From contig CM075102.1 in the NCBI GenBank assembly GCA_037576195.1, positions 51,580,745 to 51,644,744 of the forward strand: a stretch of 64,000 nucleotides of DNA, in the 5' to 3' direction. The translations under genes were made by a program, and so were the position numbers. Under the pieces are notes generated by a model, which worked only from the letters and a program-made list of their open reading frames with translations, did not search any database and was not told the DNA's origin. Position 1 is the first letter of the stretch. The number at the start of each line of letters is the position of its first letter. Of the stretch, positions 36,713 through 47,507 are shown in pieces. Origin of the DNA: Phytoseiulus persimilis (lineage: Eukaryota > Arthropoda > Arachnida > Mesostigmata > Phytoseiidae).

Positions 36713-38331
36713 TCAACTTTTATTCAAAAACTCGAACGGTTCTACCCAATACAATTTCTCTCTCGGAGCCACAACTTTATCCGTTTTGCCTAAGAACACT
36801 TTCAAGTTATGCTGACAGCTTTGCAAATCGTCGGCCAGCAGTTGAACTCTCAACACACTTTGATTCAGTTTCAGAAGACAGCTTTCAGATACGTCGTTAT
36901 TTGCGCGCAAACTGACTTTCAGCGCGTTCCTGTGAGCATCAACAAAATGGCAAGCCCAATCCATCAACGTCTCTAAAAGTCCGCGATTCACTTGAACGAG
37001 AGTCACGTCCGTCATGCAGTATGCGAGGAAATCGATTGACTTCTGGACATCTTCCAACGTGAGGTATTCATGGATCACGCCAGTGAGTTCATGGCAGTTA
37101 TGTCGGGTAGATATCAGTTTCAGTAGCGGCTTCGCATGCTGCGTAGGATCGCCCGTCTCTAGAAGCTTCATCCAGCACCTGACTATCAACTGTTCGGATA
37201 AGTCGTCTATGTCCTGCATGAACTTGTGTACATCGTTTACGGACCATTTTGACACGTTGGCGGCAACGGATTCGCAGACATCAACGCAAATCGTAGTTTT
37301 CTTCTCGGACTTCCTCTTGGAGCCGACGAGACCCGCCAGCGAAAATTTTTTGACGCTTATCGGTAGGATCATGAGCGACGAGCTCGCGAATAATGCTTTG
37401 TTGTTTAAAACAACGCATTTATTCGTCCAGGGAGTGAACGAAATTTTCAAGCTGTTTTTTAGGAGTCCGAATTGCACATCCCACAAAGAAACCATGGTCT
37501 CACTTGCTACGAGCAAATTCTGGTGACAGCTGAGTATCGCTGTGAGTTGATTTTTTTCCATTTTGAGGTCGATTTTCGTCGGAAAAAAGCCCCCGTTGCT
37601 CATTTGCAGAATTTTGCCCTGAGCGTTTGCCGCATACAGTGAATTTTCGTGCACACAGCACGCTGTTATTGTAAATTTAGGTGGGGCTCTCACTACACTC
37701 TTGGAGGACGTATCGTCAACAGAAAAGCGTGTCACAGTTCTGCCATCATCTGCTAGCAGAATCACGTCAATATCATCAAGCAGGGCCGCCCAGCTGAAAG
37801 TGCCCTTCACCGCGGGTGACATCTGTAAGCTCCAATTGGGTGTATCGTACCGTAGTCGGAACGAGAGCCCATTTCTGCAGACTACCACGAGTCCTGAATC
37901 CGAGGGCTGGAGACAAAGCACGTCTGCGGGGCATTCAGCGACCAGAGACGGGGTAGCTTTCTCAGAGTTCGGCCACGCAAGAACCTGGAAGTTAGCCTCG
38001 GAATGTTTCATCGGAGCTCGTCCAAATTCAGCAGGTATAGTTCAAATGGAACGACTTCGTTGGCTAATTCACTTACTTTCCCGTGTGAGGCGGAGACTAA
38101 TTTGCTCGCAGTTGCGTCCCAAACGGCGGTTGTCGTGAAGGGAGTCGTGGGCTTAGTGAACCAGTATCGCAGCGGACGGGAGTCTTCAAGTTTCAGCAAG
38201 GCTACCGAGGATGAAGAAACACTCGCGACAACTGTGTCTATGGATGGACCAGCCGAGAAGAGAGGTCCTCCGGCACACTTCATGTCACCCGCCATGGCCA
38301 GCGTGGCGTAGGGATCTAGAAGCGAGCACAT
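36713..38331 (-). CDS. NOL11: NOL11-like nucleolar WD-repeat protein
   Basis: Two exons, 38077-38331 and 36713-37984, joined in phase 0: 508 aa. The N-terminal two thirds read as a degenerate beta-propeller (for example TTAVWDATASKLVSASHGK, MVSLWDVQFGLLKNSLKI and SSLMILPISVKKFSLAGLVG). The C-terminal third is helical, with NRGLLETLMDWACHFVDAH matching the position and sense of the LNQIMDWICLLLDA segment of animal NOL11. NOL11 is a component of the UTP-A/t-UTP part of the small-subunit processome and is needed for rRNA transcription and early pre-rRNA cleavage. The protein is shorter than human NOL11 (719 aa), mainly in the middle. The last codons contain AATAAA (…LNKS, stop), so the poly(A) signal may lie within the coding end. 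Confidence 0.75.
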
Positions 38332-38690
38332 TTTCAGGGAGCCCGGATCCTTGACGATGACCTATGCAACTGGAATCCGCATGAGGAAATTCTTGCAAAC
38401 AGAGTCGCAATCAGTTGAATCACGGACTCATGAATCGTAAGCTCACGTGCTCGCAGAAACAATAAACAGCAGACACGAGCACGCGACTGTGGTCCAATAT
38501 AGGAAATCTGCCTGAACAACAAACGAATGGACGCATTATCAAGACCACCCCTGGCCGCCTGGATGTCTGCAGGATGGCTCGCCGAGCCTTGTTGTCGTCG
38601 TGTGGATGCTGAGGACCATGGCTAGAACTTGAGTTTGAACGCGGTCAAAGTCGCGTCCGAATCCCGCTCAGAAGTGTGGGAATGAATCAC

Positions 38691-38825
38691 TTTCCAAGTC
38701 TGTAGGGGTGATTCCGGAACCAATCTGGCTATACTCTTCCAACTCTGGAGGGGTGATTCCTGGACCAATCTGACCATTACTTTCCAAGTGGAGGGGTGAT
38801 TCTGGGACCAATCTGAGCTTCGGAA
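38691..38825 (+). repeat. Three diverged units of the 45-bp satellite
   Basis: Three tandem copies of ttccaagtctg..ggggtgattccgg.accaatctg.c.atac, the same unit and orientation as the array at 61.68-64.0 kb, but more diverged. They sit alone in otherwise non-repetitive sequence. Confidence 0.8.
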
Positions 38826-40116
38826 CTTTTGTCTTCATAAAAAGGTGGCTCGGATTGGAAATCCGAGACCGTCTACAATCGTGTCTTGGTGTCCCCTACT
38901 TCACAAGAGAATTTCGTGATTTTTTTCCCGAGAATTAAGATTTTCGAAACTTCTAAAAAAATCGAATCCCGCTCAGAAGAGTGAATCCGCGGATATTGAA
39001 TAATCGTGGGAATCGTTCCGTAGTTGAGCATGATCAATGCCTCGATGAGACAATGGCAAAAAAGCAGATATATCCTATGACTTCTCGACTAGACAAGATA
39101 TGTCCCCTTCAACCGTCACGATCCGAACGCATGTCAACTCGACTTGACACAGAGGTAGTTCCTGGACGGAGATCGACCCCAGCCCGGAGATTTCTCACGC
39201 AGATGAGGCGTTGATTAGTAATCAGCCCTCGAAGTTCGAGCCTCCGACGAGTGAGTTCCACGGCCAAAGCTCAAAATATTCGAGCACGTCTGCGCTGGAT
39301 ATTAGCGGAGGTCCAGATTTTCGTTCAAATCCGTGACTACCTGGCGGCGACAACACCGGGCCTGTGGAAACGGTTTGAATCCGTGCAATGGTCTCTGAGG
39401 GATTTATGAGATAATCCTAAGGAATGGCGAGGATTATCGCGGGATGCATTGGAAATCGATGAAGATCGCAGCTTCCGGAAGAAAAATCCATGTCAGAATG
39501 TGTCGGGAGCAGGGCGATGGCGCGCAGAGAATATTGGCTCCGATCGCAATAAGTTGAGTTACTGAGGGAGGATGGTCGGCACCACCATTTTGTAAGCGAG
39601 AAGCCTTTTGAGCTGACATGCAAGGCTCGGTCCGTGGCCGCAGTGAAGTTGTGGGAGCGCGATTCCAAGACCGAGGGTCTCCGAAACCACGGCCATTCGA
39701 CACCTCGTTTCTCAGCAAGATCACGTGTGATTCAGTCGTCACCGACAATAGGGACGGGGAAGGCACCGATAATGTCATAAATCACTTCTACCGAGCGTCC
39801 CCTTAGAACTCGCTGTCTCTTCTGTCGAGAACTATCTGGCTGGAGTTCCGCCCCGACGCGCGTGCGAGTTCGTCGTTATCCTCCAGAGTCGAGGACCGAG
39901 AAACCTTCGAAATCTCCTCAGAGGCATACACCGTTTTTTTTTTCTCGAGCGGAGGAGGGGGTGCTGTCAAATGCCTCCAGAAAAAATAGCATTTTCATTG
40001 CATGTCCGCATTGCTGTGCGAGGGTTGAGTCTCTCTTCTTCCATGGCAGGTTTCAAGTGGCTTTGAGATCGACGACTTCCTGATGGGGAGACGGTAGATA
40101 AGCTGGGGACTAGTCT

Positions 40117-40857
40117 TCACCATCTTCCCAACATACTTATCATCCCCGTCATGCTGAGGAGGGAGCCATAACAGGCCTCAAAATAGAAATACACAGATTT
40201 CGCGACCGTGTCTTCACCGGCGACAATTAGAGCTCTGGTCCTCAACAGGGAAATTCTGAAGCTGAAAAACTTTGGGGCGAGTGTTGTCGTCGGGGACGAT
40301 TTTCGCCGTGGGCGGCTTCGAAGAAATCGTTCATCTAGGCGACTCTGGATCGTGTTGGATCCCCTTAGAAACCCCCAGGACATGTACATGGGGCACTCGT
40401 GCTCTGCGAACGCACCATCGTCAAAGACCCTCGAGGGAATCACCTTCCGAGAGGTGCAGGACGCATCAGGAACGAATATCGCAGCCTCTTCGAATTGTGG
40501 ACCTCGATCTCGAACCGAGACCGACTCGTCGAGCGGTTGCACGCGTCTTACGCGAAGAAAACTCTGATAACGCTGCCATGTCATGGGCCTTTCCGCGGAC
40601 GAGTTAACTGATTCCATCCTTGTGTCGGGATCGGGAAGTTGTGCGAGCGCCGCCTCTGGCTTATTCTTCAAAGCTAGGCCTTGGCTGGGAATGTTCTTGA
40701 GCTCCCCGCTCCCGAAAGTCGGAGTTTCTTGATTTTCACGGGGACCATCTTCAGTTGATCGAAGTCTCTTGGCCAGGAAACATACCAGAATAACACTGTG
40801 AGAAGAGGTACTCTCATCAACTTGGGACTCTGCTCGGACACTCCGATGGCGAGCCAC
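40117..40857 (-). CDS. Hypothetical open frame, 246 codons
   Basis: This is the longest unexplained frame between NOL11 and RpL6. It starts at GTG in the open frame and contains segments of plausible composition (GPQFEEAAIFVPDASC; DGAFAEHECPMYMSWGFLRG). There is no recognisable domain. Possible splice donors (gtatgt, gtaaga) fall inside, so only parts may be exonic, or it may be chance. Confidence 0.2.
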   Translation of the reverse strand: MARHRSVRAESQVDESTSSHSVILVCFLAKRLRSTEDGPRENQETPTFGSGELKNIPSQGLALKNKPEAALAQLPDPDTRMESVNSSAERPMTWQRYQSFLRVRRVQPLDESVSVRDRGPQFEEAAIFVPDASCTSRKVIPSRVFDDGAFAEHECPMYMSWGFLRGSNTIQSRLDERFLRSRPRRKSSPTTTLAPKFFSFRISLLRTRALIVAGEDTVAKSVYFYFEACYGSLLSMTGMISMLGRW

Positions 40858-42233
40858 AGTGGGCTTGCTCTTGTCTTCAACGGGCAGTCAACCCAGGGAA
40901 AAATGGAAATCAGCAGCTTCTAGAAACCTTATTTAGCTCAAGCACGAGATGATAGACCCACCGTCGCAGAAAACTTTGGTATCCGGCGTTTTGAGTGACG
41001 TTATTGCGGGCGACTGATATCGACCGACACACCGCGGGAAATTTGATGTCATCTGTTCCACGGGCAAAAGAAGCATGACGCGAGCCCGAGGTGCTTGTCG
41101 AGAAATTTATACATCGGAGTACTTCTTTTCCTCGTCCTCGACATTCTAAAAACGAAGTCGACACAAACTGAAGACCTTCGTGGACTGTCCTCCTCTAAAT
41201 CTTGCATGAAAAACCGTTGTAGTTGGTCTATACTTCGCTCAGCTCCATGCACAGCTACAGGCTTTTCCGCCTCTCGGCACTCCTCTCCGTATTCTCAACC
41301 AGAGTATCGCAGCCCTGATTCGCCGCGATTTCATGGAAAATCTCATCTTCGTGAGGTTCAATCGAAGAGGGGCACTGGACATCATCGTCAATTGACAGGA
41401 ATGTCCCGAGATTTCGAATTGGAAGCAGATCGGAATCCGTTTGGTCTCCTTGTTCGAGAAGATTGCCCTCCACCCCACCCCTCCCGAAACTCTTCTATCG
41501 TATTGGGAAACGTGTGTTTTGGGAATTTCGATGCTCGAAAGTATCCCGCAAAGATCAAACCTCATCAGGAACATTCTCACAGATTTGAAAACCATTCTGA
41601 TTGCGTCATGAGAAGCTCGCGACGATGATGATTCCAATAGGAACTCCGATTATGTTCCAGGCCCACACTGTTCGCAGGAGGCCTCCCGTCAAGGTCCTCG
41701 CTCACGCCCCTAGAGAACTGTTCCGACCCAGCCCCGCGCACCACTTTCAAATTCAAACTTGGCGCCGCTGTAGCGCTGCAGCCCAACGTGGCGGGCTCGA
41801 AACCACTCAATATCCTTTTCGGTCTTCGCTGTCTGACGAGGTGTGTGCCGTGCTGTTCCTGAGAGTAATATCTGGTGAAATCCGCTGGTTTTCCGGATAA
41901 ATATTGAATTCGACGTGTCGTGAGATCATCCCGGTGGGAGCTGGAGCTTATTCCCGACGAGAAACTTCCCACAAACAGCGGAGATACGGAATTTCACGAT
42001 CGAGAGCCAACACTACGCTACTCCGGTTTCTGTTCATAGCAGACCGGAACGTGTTCTGGGAAGCCTTCCAAATCTGATGGCATTTGCTGCCGAAATGTTC
42101 GCTCAGCATCCCACGTCCGTGTGTGTACGGCCCTTGACGGCGCTCGTTTCAAGTGCTCGTTTGTTGTTCTCCAGCTAAGTTGTTGTCAGCGAGAGCCAGG
42201 GTGAAAGCACGTGGAGGATGACTGTGCGCTTGC

Positions 42234-42260
42234 AGAGTATACCTACTGTTAGTATACTCT
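42234..42260 (+). other. Perfect 9-bp hairpin
   Basis: agagtatac and gtatactct flank a 9-nt loop. The hairpin lies about 400 bp upstream of the RpL6 start, in or near its promoter or 5' UTR. Function unknown. Confidence 0.5.
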
Positions 42261-42514
42261 CAGACCGTCTGCCCCATTCAGTTCATGAACTTGCAGATCA
42301 GTGGATGGGGTCAGCTCTCGTGAAGCACGAACCCTTGAGGCTTGTCGCTCACTGTGTTCCCATCGTCAGCTCGTGTTCAAATACACTCATCTGGATTCAG
42401 TTGAAATCAGAGTGGACCTACACCGTGTTCGGGCCGAAATGATGCGTTTCGGAAGTCAAGCTCGGGAATGCCCAGCTCCCGCTCGGGAAACTGATCTTCA
42501 GAGACTTCTCGAAT

Positions 42515-42588
42515 CATTCATGATGACTGTTTTCCAATAGTTCCTACATACAAACAATGTGGTGATCTCAATCCAACCCTGAGAAAAC
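42515..42588 (+). ncRNA. Box C/D snoRNA candidate upstream of the RpL6 coding start
   Basis: Box C ATGATGA at 42520-42526 and box D CTGA at 42579-42582, with a short closing stem (ttc/gaa) outside the boxes and a C'-like ggtgat inside. The RpL6 start codon follows ttccacag at 42648-42655, which looks like an acceptor. This RNA therefore probably sits in a 5' UTR intron. It shares a 19-nt block, tccaatagttcctacatac, and a second block, caatccaaccCTGA, with the candidate in RpL6 intron 3. Ribosomal protein genes commonly host snoRNAs. Confidence 0.65.
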
Positions 42589-42655
42589 TTCGCTGTAGAA
42601 ATAGGCATAATCCAGACGTTCCACATAATGATCACAAGCCATGTCTGTTCCACAG

Positions 42656-43943
42656 ATGGCCGGCGCTACGAAGAAACCAGCCGCCAAAAAGACGGTGAAA
42701 CACAAGGAGTTGAGGAATCCTTTGATCTCGAAGGGAATCCGAAAGCTCTCCGATGCTAAGGTAAGAGCCCTGTCTCCTCGTCAGTTGAGTACTCTCTGTG
42801 GCGGATGATTTGCTCTTATGCTCTGAGAGATGACGGCCTTCCACGTGCTGCCGTTTTTCAGGTTATGCGATTGACTGGGGCGTGGAAATTCGTGAAAGAT
42901 CCCGTCGAGGTGGCCAAGGCTGCTGCCGGAGCGCCCGTTTCGAAAGCCAGCCCCAAGGTTCTGATCAAGGCCATAGGAGGCCAGAAGAACGGCAAGACAC
43001 GCGAAGTTCTCGCCAAAAAACCCGTAAGTTCACTCCTGACGGTGTTGGGTCCGACGATGCTCAACGTGACTTGATTATGATATGATCCGAATGAATGATG
43101 ATCCAGTATGAGCTGACCACGCTTATAGTGATGAATCAGCATTTCTCTACACTTGTACTGTCTGATACATCTGACAAACTAGAATCTGCGCCCGCGGTTT
43201 ACCGCTCCAGTAAATAATTTTGCTTTGGATCTTCACAGCGTGTCTTCTACGCAACCGAAGATTCCCTCAAGCCCGTCAAGCGATCTCGTAAGAGGGTCTA
43301 CAGAGCGGCTAGGAGTTCAATCACACCAGGCACCATTTTGATCCTGCTCGCCGGCCGTCATCGCGGAAGAGTAAGTCGCGCAGTCAATACGATCTCGAAA
43401 CTTCCGACCGACCGTGATGATTATCTCCAATAGTTCCTACATACTGATACATGGTGACTACAATCCAACCCTGAGCCAAGCAGCGAACCCAGTCAGCTCA
43501 CAAACCATCGAGCTTTTCTCAAACAAAGCTTCCGGTTCCAGCGTGTGGTTTACCTCAAGCAATTGGAGTCTGGACTCCTTTTGGTTACCGGACCCTACAA
43601 GCTCAACTCGTGCCCGCTGAGACGCATCCACCAGAACTTCGTCATTGCAACCTCTACGAAAGTTGATATTTCATCCGTGAAATTGCCAGAGATCAAGGAA
43701 GCACTCTTCGTCAAGCCGAAAGTTCCCCGCAGCCGAGGCAACACCGCCAAGGGTGGCGATCTTTTCGAACAGAAGAGGGCCGACTACACGCCTTCAGACG
43801 AGAGGAAAAAACTTCAGAGCGAGGTTGACAAGCAACTGTTGACGGCTATCGCCAAGAGCGCTGACGGCGAAATTTTGAAGAACTATTTGAAAATCCCTTT
43901 CGGCCTAAGCTCGCGGATGTTCCCCCACGCGCTGAAGTTCTAA
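42656..43943 (+). CDS. RpL6: 60S ribosomal protein L6 (eL6)
   Basis: Four coding exons, 42656-42760, 42862-43023, 43239-43370 and 43542-43943: 801 nt, 266 aa, consistent phases. Typical eL6 features include the Lys/Ala-rich N-terminus (MAGATKKPAAKKTVKH), RNPLISKGIRKLS, the KOW-like segment SITPGTILILLAGRHRGRRVV, LLLVTGPYKLN, PLRRIHQNFVIATSTK and the tail GLSSRMFPHALKF. It is a structural protein of the large ribosomal subunit. An acceptor-like ttccacag directly precedes the ATG, so a 5' UTR intron is likely. Introns 2 and 3, and the region before the start codon, carry box C/D snoRNA-like sequences. AATAAA at 43963-43968 lies 20 nt after the stop. Confidence 0.97.
43095..43165 (+). ncRNA. Box C/D snoRNA candidate in RpL6 intron 2
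   Basis: All four boxes appear in order: C ATGATGA (43095-43101), D' CTGA (43113-43116), C' GTGATGA (43128-43134) and D CTGA (43162-43165). The flanks can form a short terminal stem (atg/cat plus an a-t pair around one bulge). It lies fully inside intron 2 (43024-43238) with room for processing. Its guide sequences differ from those of the other two candidates. No rRNA target was identified. Confidence 0.55.
43409..43480 (+). ncRNA. Box C/D snoRNA candidate in RpL6 intron 3
   Basis: C box GTGATGA at 43414-43420, D' CTGA at 43444-43447, C'-like ggtgact at about 43453, and D CTGA at 43471-43474, all inside intron 3 (43371-43541). The element before D' (ccaatagttcctacata) and the element before D (caatccaacc) match the upstream candidate almost exactly, as expected of paralogous guides. 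The terminal stem is weak. Confidence 0.65.
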
Positions 43944-43962
43944 ACGACTGCCTCCAGTTCCA

Positions 43963-43968
43963 AATAAA
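43963..43968 (+). terminator. Poly(A) signal of RpL6
   Basis: AATAAA 20 nt after the stop codon of RpL6. Confidence 0.75.
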
Positions 43969-44196
43969 AGACTCGAGCGCACCATCTGTTTTTCGTTCTA
44001 TTCAAAGAGCCGATGTCTTCATCGAGCCCCGGATTGGCCGGAGTCGCAGTGAATCGAGTGGTCAAAAGACTCTTCGTCCCGACGCCCTGGTGGTGGAGGT
44101 TTTATTGGAGAGTCAAGACAGGTCTTTATGATTGAGGAGCGCACATTTATTGCTTTCATTTTGTCTGCTGACTCCATTTGTCGCTCCTTGATTGCA

Positions 44197-46438
44197 TCAC
44201 TTCTGCAGGTCTCGAATCGTCTCTTCCGCCATTTTATATTTGAGGAGCTTCCCAGATTGCGTCCGATGTAGGCTGTCTACGAAGAACACGTACCGTGGAA
44301 TTTTGAACGGGGCCAGCTGCAAAATTTTCAATCCCAGTTAAGGATCCAGTTTCACTTCATATCTGGTACGACTAGTGTTTCCGAACCCGTATAACTCACT
44401 CTCTGAGCAAGCCATTGCTTGATGTCATCTGCCGCGATCGCTTGCTCCTTGTTCCTCAATATGATCCATGTGACCAACTCCTCGCCCATGCGTTCGTCAG
44501 GAACACCGAAAACAGCGCACTGAACCACCTGAGGATGGCCGTCTAAGGCAGCTTCGACTTCGGCTGGCGAAATATTTTCCCCGCCGCGGATCACGATATC
44601 TTTCAAACGCCCGCAGATCTCCAGTTGCCCGTCCGCAGACATGATACCAAGGTCGCTGAAAACGGGAGGCGCTGCTGAATTCATCATCGGAAGGTCAGAT
44701 TCAGATTTGCAGACTGCGGATGGAAGACTCTCCTTCCTCTTCTTCGACCTACCCGCTGTGATACCAACCGTCCTTCATGCACTGCGCTGTCTTCTCTGCC
44801 GAACCAAAATATCCCGGGAAAACTGTAACGCCCCGAATACAGACTTCACCTCTGCTATCCCGTTCTACGACTTCCCTGCCGTCTTTCCCACCGACGAGGC
44901 GGATCTCTCCAAGAACTGATGTTTGCGCTCCTTCGGGAAAGTGCTGTGTCGCTACTACGCTCCCACCGACTTCCGTGCTCCCATACACTTCCTATGGACT
45001 TGATCCGGTTATTCCCTGGGCGAACATATGAACACACTACCGTCATGGTGCAAAATCTCAACTCCAACCGATGTCTTTACCGTCAGAATGATATCTCTCT
45101 TCTGTAAAGCTTGAATCAACGCTGCCGGCACCACTGATCCTCCACAAATCGCTCCTTTCAGAGATTCAGTTGCTTGAGGGTTCTGCGCTGTTTGTGTGAG
45201 AAGGTCTGAGAATATGACCGGAGCTCCGTAGAGTAGGTTCACTCTGTAATGAGCAATTCGATTGGAAACATGTCAGTCAGTGTGAGGCTCACTCGGCTCT
45301 ATTATGTTATTGCTAGTTTTCCGTAAGCGGGGGAATACGGGGATTGCTGATTCCGGAATACCTTTCAGTTTCAATGATCTTCGCCACGCTTGATGAGCTG
45401 TAACGCCCTGAAGTCAGCACGAGAGTCCCTTTGTTCATGAAAACCATCGAGGTTCCACCAGCTCCCAGGACGTGGGACAAGGGCACAGGAACCATGCACG
45501 TCTGACCGAAGTTTTCGAGAACTTTCGTACATTTCAAGGAAAATTCAGCGCTCGTCAGCACTGAAGTGTACTTCACAGGAACCACTTTTGCCGGGCCCGT
45601 GCTCCCCTGCGGGCAGTTTCAGTTCATGTGGCGCATTCAATAGAAAAGAAAACGAGTGAAAAGCTACGCGCTCCGAGATCGATCCTCCGAGCGATCCATA
45701 TTCGCACGCTTGATTCCTATGTATTGCGAGCTCCGAACTCACTGAAGTGAATAGCATCATCCAAACGTCTGACGGAACTGATGTTTCCGTCGCCGTAACG
45801 CTGCTGGGTCGTTGAGACAGTTCTTCCACAGTCATGATCACCGGAAGGTTGTCGAACATTTCTTTGCGAGGGAATGCGCTCGGGAAAAGAGCTCCTTTCG
45901 GTTTCACCTTTCCACGAAGTGAAGAAATTCGTGAAGTGAAGAATTCGAACTCATCTTCGGAGAGTCGTGTGCAGCATATGGAACTCGGTGAGCTATCTGA
46001 GTGCTTACCGTTTCCAAGGCAGTCGTGATTTCTTGCTCACTCGCGACGGGACTCAGCAAGCACGGAATCACACCACATTTTGAGCAGGAATACTGGACTA
46101 TCAGCATTTCGGGTGAGTTGCCAAGAACAACCAGAACTCTGTCACCTTTGGTGAATCCTTTCGCGAGGCAAACATCTGCAGCCGTCTCGACCTGGTTCGA
46201 CCGGAACCGACTCGTTATGTGTTGTCGGAGCCTGTCGCCTCGATGTGTGCTTGCGTGAAATCTCCAGGTATCCAAAGTGAAAAATATGAACCTTGCTCGC
46301 GAAAGTTTCGTACGACAACCGTTGCTCATCGCAAATGATGGCAGTTCGTTTGGGCACGTCGCTCGCGGACTCAGCGAGTATCCGGTAAGCTGTTCGCTTG
46401 GTTTCGCTGAACCACCCGTATGCGTAGCTGGGAGCCAT
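44197..46438 (-). CDS. Acyl-CoA synthetase (ANL superfamily; ACSF2-like)
   Basis: Eight coding exons: 46292-46438, 46009-46191, 45743-45907, 45362-45606, 45081-45243, 44753-44991, 44400-44655 and 44197-44316. Total 1518 nt, 505 aa, all phases consistent. ANL signatures appear in order: the AMP/phosphate loop LFTSGSTGPAK (split by an intron after LFTS), the adenine motif YGSTEVGGS, the hinge region DGWYHSGDLG then GRLKDIVIRGGENISPAEVE, and the C-terminal catalytic-lysine region RTQSGKLLKYKM. Enzymes of this type activate a carboxylate with ATP and transfer it to CoA. The nearest type I recognise is medium-chain ACSF2, but the protein is shorter (ACSF2 is about 615 aa) and lacks an obvious targeting peptide. 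It ends in DLQK, so no peroxisomal PTS1. Substrate is unknown. Confidence 0.9.
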
Positions 46439-47507
46439 GACTGCTGAGTCTCGGACAGATCTTCAACGGATGTAAAACTAGTTTGAGCGCTGAAGTCGTG
46501 TTTCTATCCCACTCTTCTCCACACAGAGAAACAACGACCGATCTGAGGAGGGATTGTTATAGGGCGCTGCAAATGGAACTTCCTCTAAGACCCAATTATG
46601 CGTTCCGTTCCGTGATTCCAGCCTTACCCCGAAGTTTGATTATCACGGCTCTTGCGATAGAAATTACTGATTATGTCCCAGCTGCAAAGCTCAGCGGAAA
46701 CGCCTGAAACTTCCCTATGTGCTTCCAGTTTCCATTTCGGTCTTCCGGGATGGCCCAGAACGTGAGCTGGAGCATGGCACGCGGCTCAGAGCCGCCAGCT
46801 CATGATTGTAGGCAGCCACTGATCTCGGAGTTAGTTCAGGCAGATTATGGCAATTAAGATAGCATATCCAAATCATCATCGGCGGATCAGTCCCACTGCG
46901 TCCCTTCAAAGATGTTGACTGCGAGACAGGTCTCCAAGCTATGCGAATAGACTTAGACCCGAAGTTAATGAGGCCGACAAATGCGACTGACCCTAACCTC
47001 TGTCGAGTCCAGAATCGCGAACAATGTTCGATCGCTCGGTCTCTTGAGGACTCACAGTGGGGAAAACACCGAGATTTCCTTCGGAATTTCAGAGATGTAC
47101 ATATTTATTGAGGAACAGTGATCACAATGTTACTGTAGACAGTCTGACTGATATTCGATGTATCGGGATATATGCTCGTATATACATTTGTACAGGATGA
47201 GTTTCTTGCCCACGGCACCAATCAAGATCTGTAACAGATTCTCGGACTCAGAAATAGATATTAACGATGGAATGGAGATGGAACATGCTTCTGAAACTCA
47301 CCCTTCGAGGCCGCCGATGACTGCCATTGCGAAAGAACATTGAACTCGGCATCGATCGTCCGCGAGAATTTCAGTGACAGTCGAGTCTTTCATCAAATTG
47401 AAGCAGTTTTGGATCCGAATCGACGTGCATTTCGCCTGATGGGGAAATGAATAAGCGTGGCGAATCGCGATTTGGTCTCATGATGGATTTTCGGACGATT
47501 CTGGAGG
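46439..47507. other. Intergenic between acyl-CoA synthetase and peroxidase gene
   Basis: No frame here is supported by domain or splice evidence. It holds the promoter side of the minus-strand synthetase gene and the 3' flank of the minus-strand peroxidase gene. Confidence 0.35.

Larger units (their letters stand above)
38332..42500. other. Mostly unassigned stretch between NOL11-like gene and RpL6
   Basis: It contains a small satellite block (38691-38825), a 246-codon minus-strand frame (40117-40857) and a minus frame at 41255-41473 with natural-looking composition (NLGTFLSIDDDVQCPSS). I could not assemble these into a gene with consistent phases or recognise a domain. Confidence 0.35.

Noticed and set aside
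40117..41637. Possible minus-strand multi-exon gene between NOL11 and RpL6
   Set aside because: Several frames have natural-looking composition, but no combination of splice sites gave a continuous protein or a known domain. Only the longest frame is listed, with low confidence.
41740..41830. tRNA or tRNA-derived SINE suggested by a ggtttcgagcc B-box-like motif on the minus strand
   Set aside because: No A-box at the right distance and no cloverleaf. Scans of other ttcgaa-containing sites (about 18215, 38650) also failed.
42420..42500. Additional C/D snoRNA-like boxes upstream of RpL6 (atgatgc … ctga)
   Set aside because: Box C deviates from RTGATGA, and there is no stem or similarity to the other candidates.
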